A stretch of 64,000 nt of DNA from Sphingobacterium siyangense (GCF_007830445.1 NZ_VLKR01000013.1:105421-169420), one strand, 5' to 3'; positions 17,332 through 26,373 are shown, counted from the first letter of the stretch. Made by a program: numbers and translations. Notes: generated by a model from the sequence alone, not told the origin.

Positions 17332-17586
17332 CTATTTATCAATAGCACCTAGAACACGCTTCATAAACATATTTAACGCGTCTTTTTTTGAGTTACCTTC
17401 TTTAATTAATTTATCAACCTCTACAGCTCCGTATAGGTTTGAAATCAATTCACCAAGAACGTCAAGTTCTTCATCCTTTAAAGGAGCTTCGGTTAATGCT
17501 TCCAGTGTCTCGATTGTTTCCAGGACATAATCTACATCATTCTGCTCGATGAACTCTGTCAAATGCTTAATTACTGGTAGTTTCAT
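17332..17586 (-). CDS. 84-aa DUF6952-like protein
   Basis: A small acidic, helical protein with no cysteines, no signal peptide and no membrane segment. It resembles the DUF6952 family, which I recall as a short Bacteroidota family found beside thioredoxins; that naming is from memory. The gene overlaps the 3' end of the thioredoxin gene by 20 bp, so translation is probably coupled. A partner or regulator of the thioredoxin is possible. The start MKLPVIKHL is the only ATG in frame. Confidence 0.72.
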   Translation of the reverse strand: MKLPVIKHLTEFIEQNDVDYVLETIETLEALTEAPLKDEELDVLGELISNLYGAVEVDKLIKEGNSKKDALNMFMKRVLGAIDK

Positions 17587-17881
17587 TGAATAATTCTACT
17601 AATGCGTCTAACTTATTTGTTTGTACCTGATTGACTAATTTACCGTTCTTAAAAGCGGCAAAAGTGGGTAGGTTATTGACATTTGCCAGTTTGCGGGATT
17701 CAGGAAATTTTTCTGCATCAGCAATAACAAAAGGTACGCTATCATTTTCGCCAGCCAGTTTTTTGAATTTTGGTTTCATGATTTTGCAGTTACCGCACCA
17801 AGTGGCAGAGTACTGAACCATCACAATATCGTTATTGTTTACAATTTCTTGTAAATTATCGTTTTCTAATTCTTGTAACAT
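17567..17881 (-). CDS. Thioredoxin family protein
   Basis: A 104-aa thioredoxin-fold protein with the active site W-C-G-N-C (C29, C32). This replaces the usual W-C-G-P-C: Asn in the third position should shift redox potential. A cis-Pro loop, N-N-L-P-T-F, is present near residue 71. The start at 17881 (M-L-Q-E-L) is preferred over the longer frame to 17950, because the extra 23 residues are unlike the family and overlap an intercistronic hairpin. It sits between the peroxiredoxin and the 84-aa gene and may reduce the peroxiredoxin. Cytoplasmic; no signal peptide. Confidence 0.87.
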   Translation of the reverse strand: MLQELENDNLQEIVNNNDIVMVQYSATWCGNCKIMKPKFKKLAGENDSVPFVIADAEKFPESRKLANVNNLPTFAAFKNGKLVNQVQTNKLDALVELFNETTSN

Positions 17882-17911
17882 GATTTTATTATTAAGGTGA
17901 TTGTTGGAGAA

Positions 17912-17943
17912 ATCAACAGGAGCCGGGAAAAGCTCCTGTTGAT
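17912..17943 (-). promoter_or_regulatory. Intercistronic hairpin between peroxiredoxin and thioredoxin genes
   Basis: A perfect 12-bp stem (ATCAACAGGAGC / GCTCCTGTTGAT) with an 8-nt loop and no T-run after it. It may stabilise the upstream mRNA 3' end or partly attenuate read-through. Confidence 0.6.
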
Positions 17944-17965
17944 AAGACACTGTGGTATTGTATTG

Positions 17966-18598
17966 TTAGTGTTTCGCTAAATAATCAGCTACACCTTTTC
18001 TATCTGCGTTCATGGCATCTTTACCTTCTTCCCAGTTTGCAGGACACACTTCGCCAAATTTCTGAACGTGAGCGTAAGCGTCGATCAAACGTAAATATTC
18101 TTTAACGTTACGGCCCAAAGGCATGTCGTTTACTGATTCATGGAATACACGGCCAGTTTCATCGATCAAGTAAGTTGCTCTATAAGTAACCGCAGAACCT
18201 TGAGCCAATGTTCCGTATTCAGGGTGTTCAACTTCTTGAACATCTAAGATTCCCAATATACTTGATAAGTTACGGTTGGTGTCTGCCAAAAGAGGATATT
18301 CAACACCTTCAATTCCACCGTTATCTTTTGCTGTGTTTAACCAGGCAAAGTGTACTTCATTTGTATCGCAAGAAGCGCCGATTAAGACTGTATTGCGTTT
18401 TTCAAACTCAGCAGCTGCTTCTTGGAAAGCGTGCAATTCAGTAGGACATACGAAAGTGAAATCTTTTGGATACCAAAATAAAAGCACTTTTTTACCTTCT
18501 TTAACTGCTTTTTCAAAAATGTTGATTTGTAAATTGTCGCCTAAATAATCAATTGCATCTACTGTAATGCTTGGAAAACTTTTACCTGTGAAACTCAT
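17966..18598 (-). CDS. 2-Cys peroxiredoxin (AhpC/Prx1 type)
   Basis: A 210-aa thiol peroxidase that reduces hydrogen peroxide and organic peroxides. The peroxidatic cysteine is C51 in F-T-F-V-C-P-T-E-L and the resolving cysteine is C185 in G-E-V-C-P-A-N-W, the pattern of typical 2-Cys enzymes. The start at 18598 (M-S-F-T-G-K) is chosen; the frame extends to 18670, but an exact -7 promoter box lies at 18626-18633 inside that extension. Thioredoxin and the 84-aa gene follow in the same direction, making a compact peroxide-reduction operon. Confidence 0.94.
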   Translation of the reverse strand: MSFTGKSFPSITVDAIDYLGDNLQINIFEKAVKEGKKVLLFWYPKDFTFVCPTELHAFQEAAAEFEKRNTVLIGASCDTNEVHFAWLNTAKDNGGIEGVEYPLLADTNRNLSSILGILDVQEVEHPEYGTLAQGSAVTYRATYLIDETGRVFHESVNDMPLGRNVKEYLRLIDAYAHVQKFGEVCPANWEEGKDAMNADRKGVADYLAKH

Positions 18599-18625
18599 AA
18601 TATATCTTTCTTTTTTTTGTTGACA

Positions 18626-18633
18626 CAAAGATA
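18626..18633 (-). promoter_or_regulatory. -7 box for the peroxiredoxin operon
   Basis: Minus-strand TATCTTTG, an exact TAnnTTTG match, 28 bp upstream of the chosen start. It excludes the longer reading of the gene. Confidence 0.55.
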
Positions 18634-18886
18634 CAGCAACTCGATGCAAAAAGCGAATTGATTTTACCAATACACTATCGTCAAAATCTATTATGACTAG
18701 ATTATAACAATAAGTTTTTATTATAATAATGATAACTTGATCTCATGATGAACAGATCATTTGAATGTTTCTTGAAAATAAATGAATTAATACTGCGGTA
18801 GTTACAAATTTATGGCCTAAAATAATTGCAGTTTTGCAAATCAAAAGCTACTTTTGCGACGTTCAATTCTAGAACAACACAATGCT

Positions 18887-18970
18887 GGAGGGGTTCCAGA
18901 GCGGTCAAATGGGACGGACTGTAAATCCGTTGCTTCGGCTTCGAAGGTTCGAATCCTTCTCCCTCCACCA
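18887..18970 (+). tRNA. tRNA-Tyr (GTA)
   Basis: A full cloverleaf with a long variable arm of the class II type. The acceptor GGAGGGG pairs with TCCCTCC, the anticodon loop reads CTGTAAA (anticodon GTA), and the T-arm GGTTCGAATCC is standard. CCA is encoded at 18968-18970. Confidence 0.96.
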
Positions 18971-19204
18971 TTTTTCATTTTCTAAATCCAGTTTATCTTT
19001 CAGGTTCTAAATTTGCGTTTGTTCGGGACTATTCCATCGTACATGAAACGGCTTTAATATAGATTTTTTGCTATTGTGGATGTTAATGGCTTTAGTATAA
19101 CCAGTCTATACAGGGGTTACCTCTCTTTTTGAAAAAAATATAACAGGATTTTAGACTAGCTATTGACTTATATATAAAATAAACCTAAGTTTGGCTTCTG
19201 AAAA

Positions 19205-19276
19205 GGCCCCGTAGTTCAACGGATAGAATAGATGTTTCCTAAACATTTGATAGCAGTTCGATTCTGCTCGGGGCTA
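19205..19276 (+). tRNA. tRNA-Arg (CCT)
   Basis: A 72-nt cloverleaf. The acceptor GGCCCCG pairs with CGGGGCT (first pair G-T), the anticodon stem is GATGT/ACATT around TTCCTAA (anticodon CCT), and the T-loop is TTCGATT. No CCA is encoded. A terminator follows immediately. Confidence 0.93.
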
Positions 19277-19280
19277 CTGA

Positions 19281-19311
19281 GAAAAGCGATGGATTTCCAT
19301 CGCTTTTTTTG
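19281..19311 (+). terminator. Terminator after tRNA-Arg
   Basis: A perfect stem AAAGCGATGGA / TCCATCGCTTT with a 2-nt centre and seven T. Confidence 0.92.
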
Positions 19312-19414
19312 TTTATTCAATAAAACTTTTCCTTTTCTTATCAAAATAAATAGGTAATAGAATTGTAAATTTTTATTGGAATGATTATTTTCGGATAATT
19401 ATTTACAGCAATTT

Positions 19415-19422
19415 TACTTTTG
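19415..19422 (+). promoter_or_regulatory. -7 box for the PAP2 gene
   Basis: TACTTTTG, an exact TAnnTTTG match, 27 bp upstream of the ATG. No clear -33 element. Confidence 0.4.
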
Positions 19423-19448
19423 GCCTGTAATCCGATAATATAAATTGA

Positions 19449-20123
19449 ATGGGAAAATTTTTATTATACCAATTTAGAAAGGTATATGCAGCTAACCCTG
19501 CTTTTTTTGCTTGCTTTAGCATTTGGATAGTCTTAATGACAGCTGTTGTTATATTTATTCCGAAGGAAGATGCATTCCATTTTGTGAATACTCGTCATTC
19601 ATTTTGGGCTGATATTCTTTTTACAATACAGACTTATTTTGGAGACGGTCTTTTTGTTATAGGTGTTTTTATTGCCTACTGCTGTACGCAGCAATGGAAT
19701 TTTGCCCGAGCTATCCTGGGGACATATATTTTCTCGGGGCTGATCTGCTGTATACTGAAAAACCTTTTCGATGCCGATAGACCGGCAACCGTATTTCATG
19801 GAAATCCTACATTCCATGTTGTTTCTTGGTTGCGTGTAGCGCACTTTAACTCCTTCCCTTCCGGACATACAACTTCGGCCTTTGCGCTGGCGGCTACGTT
19901 AGGTATTCTCTCAAAAAATAAAGCTTTTGGTATAACTGTATTTATTCTCGCTGCATTAACAGCCTACTCTCGGGTGTATTTGGGACAGCATTTCGTAGAA
20001 GATGTTTGGTTTGGATCAATTTTAGGAAGCGGTACGGCTTGTTTTTATTTACTTGCCATGCCTTATGTCTTGAAAAATAAACGCATGTCATTTAGCACGA
20101 GATTTCTTCAGGTCAAACTTTAA
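19449..20123 (+). CDS. PAP2 family phosphatase
   Basis: A 224-aa membrane phosphatase with about five hydrophobic helices. The three catalytic motifs are present in order: K-N-L-F-D-A-D-R-P near residues 99-107, P-S-G-H near 138-141, and S-R-V-Y-L-G-Q-H-F-V-E-D near 178-189. Such enzymes hydrolyse lipid phosphates such as phosphatidate or undecaprenyl pyrophosphate at the membrane surface. The exact substrate cannot be told. It is a single gene after the tRNA-Arg terminator, convergent with the MFS gene. Confidence 0.92.
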   Translation: MGKFLLYQFRKVYAANPAFFACFSIWIVLMTAVVIFIPKEDAFHFVNTRHSFWADILFTIQTYFGDGLFVIGVFIAYCCTQQWNFARAILGTYIFSGLICCILKNLFDADRPATVFHGNPTFHVVSWLRVAHFNSFPSGHTTSAFALAATLGILSKNKAFGITVFILAALTAYSRVYLGQHFVEDVWFGSILGSGTACFYLLAMPYVLKNKRMSFSTRFLQVKL

Positions 20124-20153
20124 ATTCAGTAAGAAGATACTTCCATCGTTCGA

Positions 20154-21341
20154 TTAGGTTTGGCTTGTGTCTTTGAATAAAGATAATCGTCCAACCATTA
20201 TAAACATCAACAGTCCGAAACAGGCAAAAATACCATAGGAATAGCGTAGGCTAAAGACTTCAGCAATATACCCAATTAAAGGTGGTCCCATTAAAAAGCC
20301 CAAGTAGCTAATGCTTGAAACCATGGCCAAAGCCACTCCAGAGGGCACATTTTTGTTCTGTCCGGCAATACTGTAGATGGAGGGGACATTGCAAGCTACA
20401 CCGATACCGACCAACATAAAAGCTAGGGTACAGATGATAAATTCGGGAAAAATAACCGATGTCATCATCCCGATGAACATCAGTAGGCCACTGTACTGCA
20501 GGGTCCTTTTTCGGCCCAATTTCCGAATGACAGCATCACCAACAAAGCGCCCAGTAGCCATCATGATCATAAATGAAGCGTAGCCAACGACAACAAATTT
20601 CTCTGGCGCCTGAACGATCTCCTTGAAATACACCCCACTCCAGTCGAACATTGCCCCCTCAGTTGCCATGCTGAAAAAGCCGATGATGCCGAGCTGAAGT
20701 AAGCCACCTTCTGGTTTAGAGAAAAAACTGCGCTTTTCCTTTTGAGGAGATTTGCCAGGAACCAAATACTTTTGGTTGATTAGTGTATTCGCTGTGACAA
20801 TGACTAATATGATTAAAAAATGGTAAAAGGTGTTCAGTCCAAAATTCATCGTTAACAAGCCTACTAGTGCTCCTGTGAAACCAGCGATACTCCAGGCTCC
20901 ATGAAAGGAAGTCATTATTGATTTTTTGAAAACCTGCTCCGTTGCGACACCCTGTGTATTAACAGATATATTACACATATTTCCGGTTACACCAAATAGA
21001 AATAGTATGCCTCCTAACTGCCAGGCATTCTGCGCAAAGGGGATGGAGCACAAGACCAAGGTGTAAGCGATGGGTACGATACGCAAAACGCTAGCACTTC
21101 CATATTTTGTAACCAATTTTCCTGAAAGAGCCATCGTTGCAAGTTGTCCGACTGGAAGCATTAATAAAATTGTCCCCAATTGACCCTCACTTAAGTTGAG
21201 ATGAGCTTTGATAACGGGGATGCGGCTTGCCCAAGATGCAAACGCGATACCTTGGCAAAAAAAGAAAAGCGATACCGCAATTCTTATGCGATTTCGTTTC
21301 TTATAAAGATCTTCTTCTGAGTGAGTTAACGTTGCGTCCAT
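20154..21341 (-). CDS. MFS transporter (YbjJ/FucP-like)
   Basis: A 395-aa major facilitator with 12 hydrophobic helices. The N-terminal half has the S-W-A-S-R-I-P-x-I-K segment near residues 37-46 and the loop G-K-L-V-T-K-Y-G near 77-84, which recall the YbjJ and fucose-permease branch. The second half repeats a G-R-F-V-G-D-A-V-I-R-K-L-G loop near 262-274. The substrate is unknown. The start is supported by a TAACTTTG -7 box at 21361-21368, leaving a leader of about 14 nt. Confidence 0.88.
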   Translation of the reverse strand: MDATLTHSEEDLYKKRNRIRIAVSLFFFCQGIAFASWASRIPVIKAHLNLSEGQLGTILLMLPVGQLATMALSGKLVTKYGSASVLRIVPIAYTLVLCSIPFAQNAWQLGGILFLFGVTGNMCNISVNTQGVATEQVFKKSIMTSFHGAWSIAGFTGALVGLLTMNFGLNTFYHFLIILVIVTANTLINQKYLVPGKSPQKEKRSFFSKPEGGLLQLGIIGFFSMATEGAMFDWSGVYFKEIVQAPEKFVVVGYASFMIMMATGRFVGDAVIRKLGRKRTLQYSGLLMFIGMMTSVIFPEFIICTLAFMLVGIGVACNVPSIYSIAGQNKNVPSGVALAMVSSISYLGFLMGPPLIGYIAEVFSLRYSYGIFACFGLLMFIMVGRLSLFKDTSQT

Positions 21342-21360
21342 AGTTTCTGATTTGAGGGTG

Positions 21361-21368
21361 CAAAGTTA
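21361..21368 (-). promoter_or_regulatory. -7 box for the MFS gene
   Basis: Minus-strand TAACTTTG, an exact TAnnTTTG match, 20 bp upstream of the ATG. Confidence 0.45.
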
Positions 21369-21838
21369 AGGATAAGTATCCCATTAAAAAATATAATGAT
21401 TCAAAAAATATTTGCATGTTTAGGTTACAATAGGGATACGAAATATGCCTATATTTAAATAGCATATCGGCGTGATGATAATTATATGCGCTAGTTTCGA
21501 TAATTATCATCTGCCTCAATCTTCCGGTAAGAAAATAATACGATGTGCTTTTTGAATTCGGCTAAACATATTTATTCAATATCATATATTGTACGTAATC
21601 ATTCCTTGTATAGGAACCGAAAATAGACACATTTGTTTCAGTTTATTTGTATGCATACTTTAATTTAAGAAGATATTCGATGTGGTAGTCAAAATAGAAG
21701 AGGTTTGGGCTTCCATATCATTAGAAAATAATAGCAGTGAAATAACGGGAGAAAGTCAACAATTAGATGTTGATGTAGTGAAGGAATAAAAATATAAAAT
21801 TCTTCGCTATTTCATGGTGGTTTGTTCAATACCTATTC
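21369..21838. other. Intergenic region between MFS and protease genes
   Basis: About 470 bp. A short frame at 21682-21789 (GTG start, 35 codons, ending D-V-D-V-V-K-E) looks amino-acid-like but has no ATG and no recognised homologue. It may be a gene remnant. Nothing else is seen. Confidence 0.5.
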
Positions 21839-21846
21839 TACCTTTG
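21839..21846 (+). promoter_or_regulatory. -7 box for the tricorn-like protease gene
   Basis: TACCTTTG, an exact match, lies inside the upstream extension of the frame and 34 bp before the ATG at 21880, so it decides the start. Confidence 0.6.
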
Positions 21847-21879
21847 TATTGGCAAACAACTATTAGCCTCCTAGATAAC

Positions 21880-24800
21880 ATGATAAAGAAACTAATTTTA
21901 AGTACAGTTCTAGCCTATGCTGGAACAACCTGTGTTATTGCCCAACAACCCACGTTTTTATCCCATCCGACTTTAAGTCCCGATGGAAAGGAAATGGTTT
22001 TCAGCTACGAAGGTGACCTTTGGAAAGTTGGAAGTCAAGGTGGTGTTGCGGTACGGTTAACAGGAATGGAAGGAAATGAGATCAATCCAAGAATTTCCCC
22101 AGATGGAAAATGGTTGGCTTTTTCCGCCAATCAAAACGGTAATATGGATGTCTATGTAATGCCCTTGGCGGGTGGAGATATAAGGCAGCTGACATCGCAC
22201 GATGCTTCGGATGAAGTAGACAGCTGGAGCTGGGATAGCAAGACGCTTTATTTTACGTCATCGCGTTACAATAGAATGAGTGCTTATCAAGTCGCTTTGG
22301 ATGGCGGAACGGCAACAAGGTTGTTTCCTCATGTCTTTAATTATATCAGTAATGTGGTGCCAACACCTTCAGGAGAATTATTATTCAATGACAGCTGGGA
22401 AGGCTATAGCTCGGCGAACCGCAAGCGATATAAAGGTGCTTTCAATCCGGATATCAAGTCTTATAATCCCAAAACAAAGGCATTTCAACAGTATACAGAT
22501 TATATCGGTAAGGATTTTTGGCCGACAGTAGACCAGAAAGGAAACATATTCTATGTGTCCGACGAAAGCAATGGTGAATACAATCTTTATCAAATAGCTG
22601 GAAAAGCGAAAACCCAATTGACCTCTTTCCCAGAATCAATCAAACGTCCGTTTGTCGCGGCAGATGGTAGTAAGATCGCTTTTGAAAAGGGGTACCAGCT
22701 TTATATTTACGATGTCAATGGAAAGAAAACCATGCAGCCCAGCATCGCACTTAACCGTAATCAGGTCCTAGGAAAGCTGAAGGAGTTCAATATTTCAGGT
22801 AACATCAGTAATTTCGACGTTTCACCGGACGGGAAAAAGATGGCATTTGTATCCCGTGGGGAATTGTTCGTTTCGGATATCGAAGGAAAGTTTGTTCGTC
22901 AGATGCCTAGTCAAGGGGAGCGCATCATGGAAGTTAAATGGCTTAAAGACAGTAAAACATTGCTCTATAGTCAAACGCATCAAGGGTATCAGAACTGGTT
23001 TTCACGTACAGCAGACGGTAAAGGAGAGGTAAAACAATTGACACAAGATCTGCGTAACAATCGAGATATTACATTCAATGGGGATAAAACAAAAGCGGTA
23101 TATCTCAGCGGACGTGATGAAGTTCGTCTATTGGATTTGACAAGTTTGAAGAGCCAAACAGTAGTTAGAGATGAAATCTGGGCATTTCAAAATTCTTCGC
23201 CCTCATTTTCTCCCGATGGAAATTATCTTTTATTCACGGCTATACGCAATTTTGAACAGGATATTTTTGTGTATAACCTGAAAAATGAGCAAACGACAAA
23301 TTTGACAAATACTGGTGTTACAGAGGCAGCACCATATTGGTCTCCCGATGGTAAATACATTTATTTTGCGAGTAATAGGACTAAACCTTCTTATCCTACT
23401 GGTATGCAAAACTCAAGCATTTTCCGAATGGCATTGACCAACTTTGACCAACCTTATCGTAGCGCAAAGTTTGATGAATTATTTGTAACACCTGAAAAGA
23501 AAGATACGACAGTAAATAAAACTGGTGCAACTAAGAAGGAAGATGCTGCTAAGGATAAGAAGAAAAATGATGCCGACAAGGTAAAGTCAACCGCAATACC
23601 AGCAGCCGAAGCAAAGAAAGCTGTTTTGGTCCAATTGGATTTAGAAGGATTGCGTGACCGAATTGAGCAAGTCAGTCCAGCATTTGGAACACAATCTGAT
23701 CCTTTGGTGATACAAAAAGGGGATAAATCCTATTTGTTCTATGCTTCCAATCATGAAGGAAAATATAGTACATATCGTACCGTATATGAGTTATTTACAC
23801 CAGCCAAAACCGAAAAAGTCACAGATGGAGGTATGGGGCAATTTGTAGAGTCTGCAGGCAAGTACTTCGTGCTGACCCGAGGAACAATTCAGAAATATAA
23901 TCTTGACTTGAATAAGCTTGATGCGGTCACCATGAGTTTTAAATTCAATCGGGATCTTGAGAAAGAGTTCAATCAGATGTTTTATGAGACATGGGCCAAT
24001 CTGGAGGAGAATTTCTACGATAGCAATTTCCATGGTGTAGATTGGACCGCTGTTAAAAAGAAATATGAGAAATATCTTCCAGGTATCAACGATAGGACAG
24101 ATTTGCGCATCCTCTTAAATGATATGTTGGGCGAACTCAATTCGTCACATTTGGGGTTCAGTTCTATGGGGCAGGAAGAACGTAAGCCGTTTGGTTTTGT
24201 AACGAATGAAATCGGTGTGATCTATGATACAAGCAACCCTTATAAGATTAGCTATATTGTTCCGAATGGCCCCGCAGCAAAGAAAGAGGCCGATATTCAC
24301 GCGGGTGATATTCTCATGGCGATTAATGGAACAAAATTGAATACGCAGGCAGACCGCGATAGTTATTTTACTTGGCCTTCACTGGAAGAAGAAATCCAAT
24401 TGACCTTGAATCGTAATGGCAAGGAAATTCAGACAAACATTCGTCCGGTATCAAGCGCTGTGTTTAGAGACCTCCTCTACGACCAATGGATTAGAGATAA
24501 CCGAAGCCGAGTTGATCAGTTGAGTAGCAATAAGATAGCGTATTCACACATGAAAAATATGTCGGATACTGAGTTACAGCGGTTCTTGATCGACATGGCT
24601 GAACAGGAGAATAACAAACAAGGGATTATTTTAGATTTACGGTATAATACAGGCGGAAATGTGCACGATGAAGTTTTACGATTCCTGTCACAACGCCCTT
24701 ACTTACAATGGCAATACCGAGGTGGTAAACGTGCGCCACAAAGTAATTTTGCACCATCTGCCAAACCTATTGTTTTATTGATTAATGAGCAATCGCTGAG

Positions 24801-25083
24801 CGATGCTGAAATGACCGCTGCGGGCTTTAAAGCCCTTAAATTGGGGAAAATCATCGGTAATGAGACCTATCGTTGGATTATTTTTACTTCTGCTAAAGGC
24901 TTAGTCGACGGATCAAACTATCGACTTCCGTCTTGGGGATGTTATACGCTTGATGGTCAGGATCTCGAGCAAACCGGAGTTGCCCCAGATATTCTTGTAA
25001 AAAATACAGTACAAGATCGGATGGAAAATAAAGATCCGCAATTGGAAAGAGCAATAAAGGAAATTCTTGACAATATCAAATAG
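21880..25083 (+). CDS. Tricorn-like S41 family protease with beta-propeller
   Basis: A 1067-aa exported peptidase. A signal peptide (M-I-K-K-L, ending about I-A-Q-Q) is followed by PD40/WD40-like propeller repeats (many S-P-D-G-K motifs, about 30-520), a Lys-rich linker near 545-580, a further propeller and core region, a PDZ domain (about 765-850) and a C-terminal S41 domain. The catalytic serine is probably S974 in Q-S-L-S-D-A-E, and the N-E-T-Y-R-W segment follows. Tricorn relatives degrade peptides; a periplasmic role is inferred from the signal. The start at 21880 is fixed by the promoter box at 21839. A terminator follows at 25111. Confidence 0.92.
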   Translation: MIKKLILSTVLAYAGTTCVIAQQPTFLSHPTLSPDGKEMVFSYEGDLWKVGSQGGVAVRLTGMEGNEINPRISPDGKWLAFSANQNGNMDVYVMPLAGGDIRQLTSHDASDEVDSWSWDSKTLYFTSSRYNRMSAYQVALDGGTATRLFPHVFNYISNVVPTPSGELLFNDSWEGYSSANRKRYKGAFNPDIKSYNPKTKAFQQYTDYIGKDFWPTVDQKGNIFYVSDESNGEYNLYQIAGKAKTQLTSFPESIKRPFVAADGSKIAFEKGYQLYIYDVNGKKTMQPSIALNRNQVLGKLKEFNISGNISNFDVSPDGKKMAFVSRGELFVSDIEGKFVRQMPSQGERIMEVKWLKDSKTLLYSQTHQGYQNWFSRTADGKGEVKQLTQDLRNNRDITFNGDKTKAVYLSGRDEVRLLDLTSLKSQTVVRDEIWAFQNSSPSFSPDGNYLLFTAIRNFEQDIFVYNLKNEQTTNLTNTGVTEAAPYWSPDGKYIYFASNRTKPSYPTGMQNSSIFRMALTNFDQPYRSAKFDELFVTPEKKDTTVNKTGATKKEDAAKDKKKNDADKVKSTAIPAAEAKKAVLVQLDLEGLRDRIEQVSPAFGTQSDPLVIQKGDKSYLFYASNHEGKYSTYRTVYELFTPAKTEKVTDGGMGQFVESAGKYFVLTRGTIQKYNLDLNKLDAVTMSFKFNRDLEKEFNQMFYETWANLEENFYDSNFHGVDWTAVKKKYEKYLPGINDRTDLRILLNDMLGELNSSHLGFSSMGQEERKPFGFVTNEIGVIYDTSNPYKISYIVPNGPAAKKEADIHAGDILMAINGTKLNTQADRDSYFTWPSLEEEIQLTLNRNGKEIQTNIRPVSSAVFRDLLYDQWIRDNRSRVDQLSSNKIAYSHMKNMSDTELQRFLIDMAEQENNKQGIILDLRYNTGGNVHDEVLRFLSQRPYLQWQYRGGKRAPQSNFAPSAKPIVLLINEQSLSDAEMTAAGFKALKLGKIIGNETYRWIIFTSAKGLVDGSNYRLPSWGCYTLDGQDLEQTGVAPDILVKNTVQDRMENKDPQLERAIKEILDNIK

Positions 25084-25110
25084 GGAAGTAACAGTTAGAA
25101 TTACTTACTG

Positions 25111-25149
25111 AAAATAGGCTGTCCAACTTTTGTTGGACAGCCTATTTTT
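25111..25149 (+). terminator. Terminator after the tricorn-like protease
   Basis: AAAATAGGCTGTCCAAC pairs with GTTGGACAGCCTATTTT around a short loop, followed by T. The stem is perfect. Confidence 0.93.
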
Positions 25150-25398
25150 TTAACGTCTCATGTTTTTATGAATACGATCTTCTAATTTTTGCTATTTATT
25201 ACCCTTCAGCGTATGATTTACCTCATTCGGTTCATTTACTTCATTTGGTCCCACCCTTTGCTCTGTGGAAGTTAATAGACGGTTTTAAATGGTTTCATTT
25301 TTTTTAATCTCCTGTTTATCAGTATTTAATAGTTTTGTGCGCTGTTTCGTTATGAAATTGGTGATTTTCCTGCATCCCTTCTGAAAATATAAGGCAAT
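25150..25398. other. Intergenic region with a promoter box
   Basis: No gene. TAGTTTTG at 25330-25337 is an exact TAnnTTTG match and would give a leader of about 55 nt for the next gene. Confidence 0.5.
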
Positions 25399-26160
25399 AT
25401 GGAAAAGATTGTATTACAGGTAAAAGAATCTTGCTCTGCAGATTGGGGTAAGATGACGCCACAAGAACAAGGCCGTTTCTGTGGTCAATGTGAGAAGATG
25501 GTTGTTGATTTTTCACAGATGAATGATCAGGAAATTGTGGATCAAATAAAAAAAGCCAGTAGGGGGTTATGTGGTCGATTTTATGAAGATCAGTTGATGC
25601 GCGAATTGGATGCCACTATTTCTTTTTCTAAAAACCCCATTTGGCAAGGTAGATGGACAGGCATTGCTGCGGGCCTCCTATTGGTTGGATCCTTGAGTTT
25701 TCATGCTGCTCAAGCACAAAACAAACTGACTGGAGAAGTTGTCGTTGTCCAAACAAAAACGAAAAATGATCAGATAAAGAAGCAAGATTGGGGCAACTCA
25801 TCAACAAATGATAATTCAGCGTTAAAGGGAAGCCGTGATAGTACTAAAGTAAGTATAAAAGGTAAAGTTGTTTGTGCTGGAAGCGATGTAAGCATGGTGG
25901 GCACAGAGGTATCCTTAGGAAATTATCGTACGAAAGTGGATGAAAATGGAAATTTTCAGCTTTGGGTACCGCAATCTTTGTTTCGGGTAAACCAAGAGCT
26001 CCGTGCACAGATGCTTGGCTATAAAACTGTTGTGATTCCATTCAAAAAAGGGAGTAAAATGCAACTGGATAAACCAATAGAAATGGAAGTTAAGCCAATG
26101 ATTATGGGAAAGATCGCTGTAGTGGGAACACATGGCAATATAGGGCGAAAGAATAAATAG
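25399..26160 (+). CDS. Membrane protein with N-terminal Cys motif and C-terminal CarboxypepD_reg-like domain
   Basis: A 253-aa protein. The N-terminal 60 residues carry four cysteines (C12, C28, C31, C58) in a pattern S-C-x-x-D-W-x-x-M-x10-F-C-x-x-C, which may bind a metal. A single transmembrane helix follows at about 87-104, ending A-Q-A-Q. After a Lys/Asp linker comes a beta-rich region (about 150-230) of carboxypeptidase-regulatory type (I-K-G-K-V-V and D-E-N-G-N-F). Thus a cytosolic Cys domain is joined to an outer domain. I have seen this N-terminal pattern in Bacteroidota proteins but know no function. Single gene, with tRNA-Lys downstream. Confidence 0.75.
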   Translation: MEKIVLQVKESCSADWGKMTPQEQGRFCGQCEKMVVDFSQMNDQEIVDQIKKASRGLCGRFYEDQLMRELDATISFSKNPIWQGRWTGIAAGLLLVGSLSFHAAQAQNKLTGEVVVVQTKTKNDQIKKQDWGNSSTNDNSALKGSRDSTKVSIKGKVVCAGSDVSMVGTEVSLGNYRTKVDENGNFQLWVPQSLFRVNQELRAQMLGYKTVVIPFKKGSKMQLDKPIEMEVKPMIMGKIAVVGTHGNIGRKNK

Positions 26161-26295
26161 TTTGATGGTCTTATTTTGGTCTGTTTTTTTATCGAGCAAC
26201 TGCCAAAAATCTCGCTTGAATGTCATAAAAGTCAAAAAAATATTCTTTTCCACTTGACTTTTTCTACGGTGAACCTTACATTTGGATTATCGAAT

Positions 26296-26368
26296 GACTT
26301 CGTAGCTCAGTTGGTAGAGCAACAGACTCTTAATCTGTGGGTCCTGAGTTCGAGCCTCAGCGGGGTCA
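26296..26368 (+). tRNA. tRNA-Lys (CTT)
   Basis: A 73-nt cloverleaf: acceptor GACTTCG with CGGGGTC, D-arm GCTCAGTTGGTAGAGC, anticodon loop CTCTTAA (anticodon CTT), T-arm CTGAGTTCGAGCCTCAG. No CCA is encoded. Confidence 0.96.
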
Positions 26369-26373
26369 CTTTC

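Noticed and set aside
17882..17950. N-terminal extension of thioredoxin (start at 17950)
   Set aside because: The added residues are unlike the family and come from the intercistronic hairpin. The ATG at 17881 gives a normal thioredoxin.
21814..21879. N-terminal extension of the tricorn-like protease
   Set aside because: An exact TACCTTTG promoter box lies inside it, and a normal signal peptide starts at the ATG at 21880.
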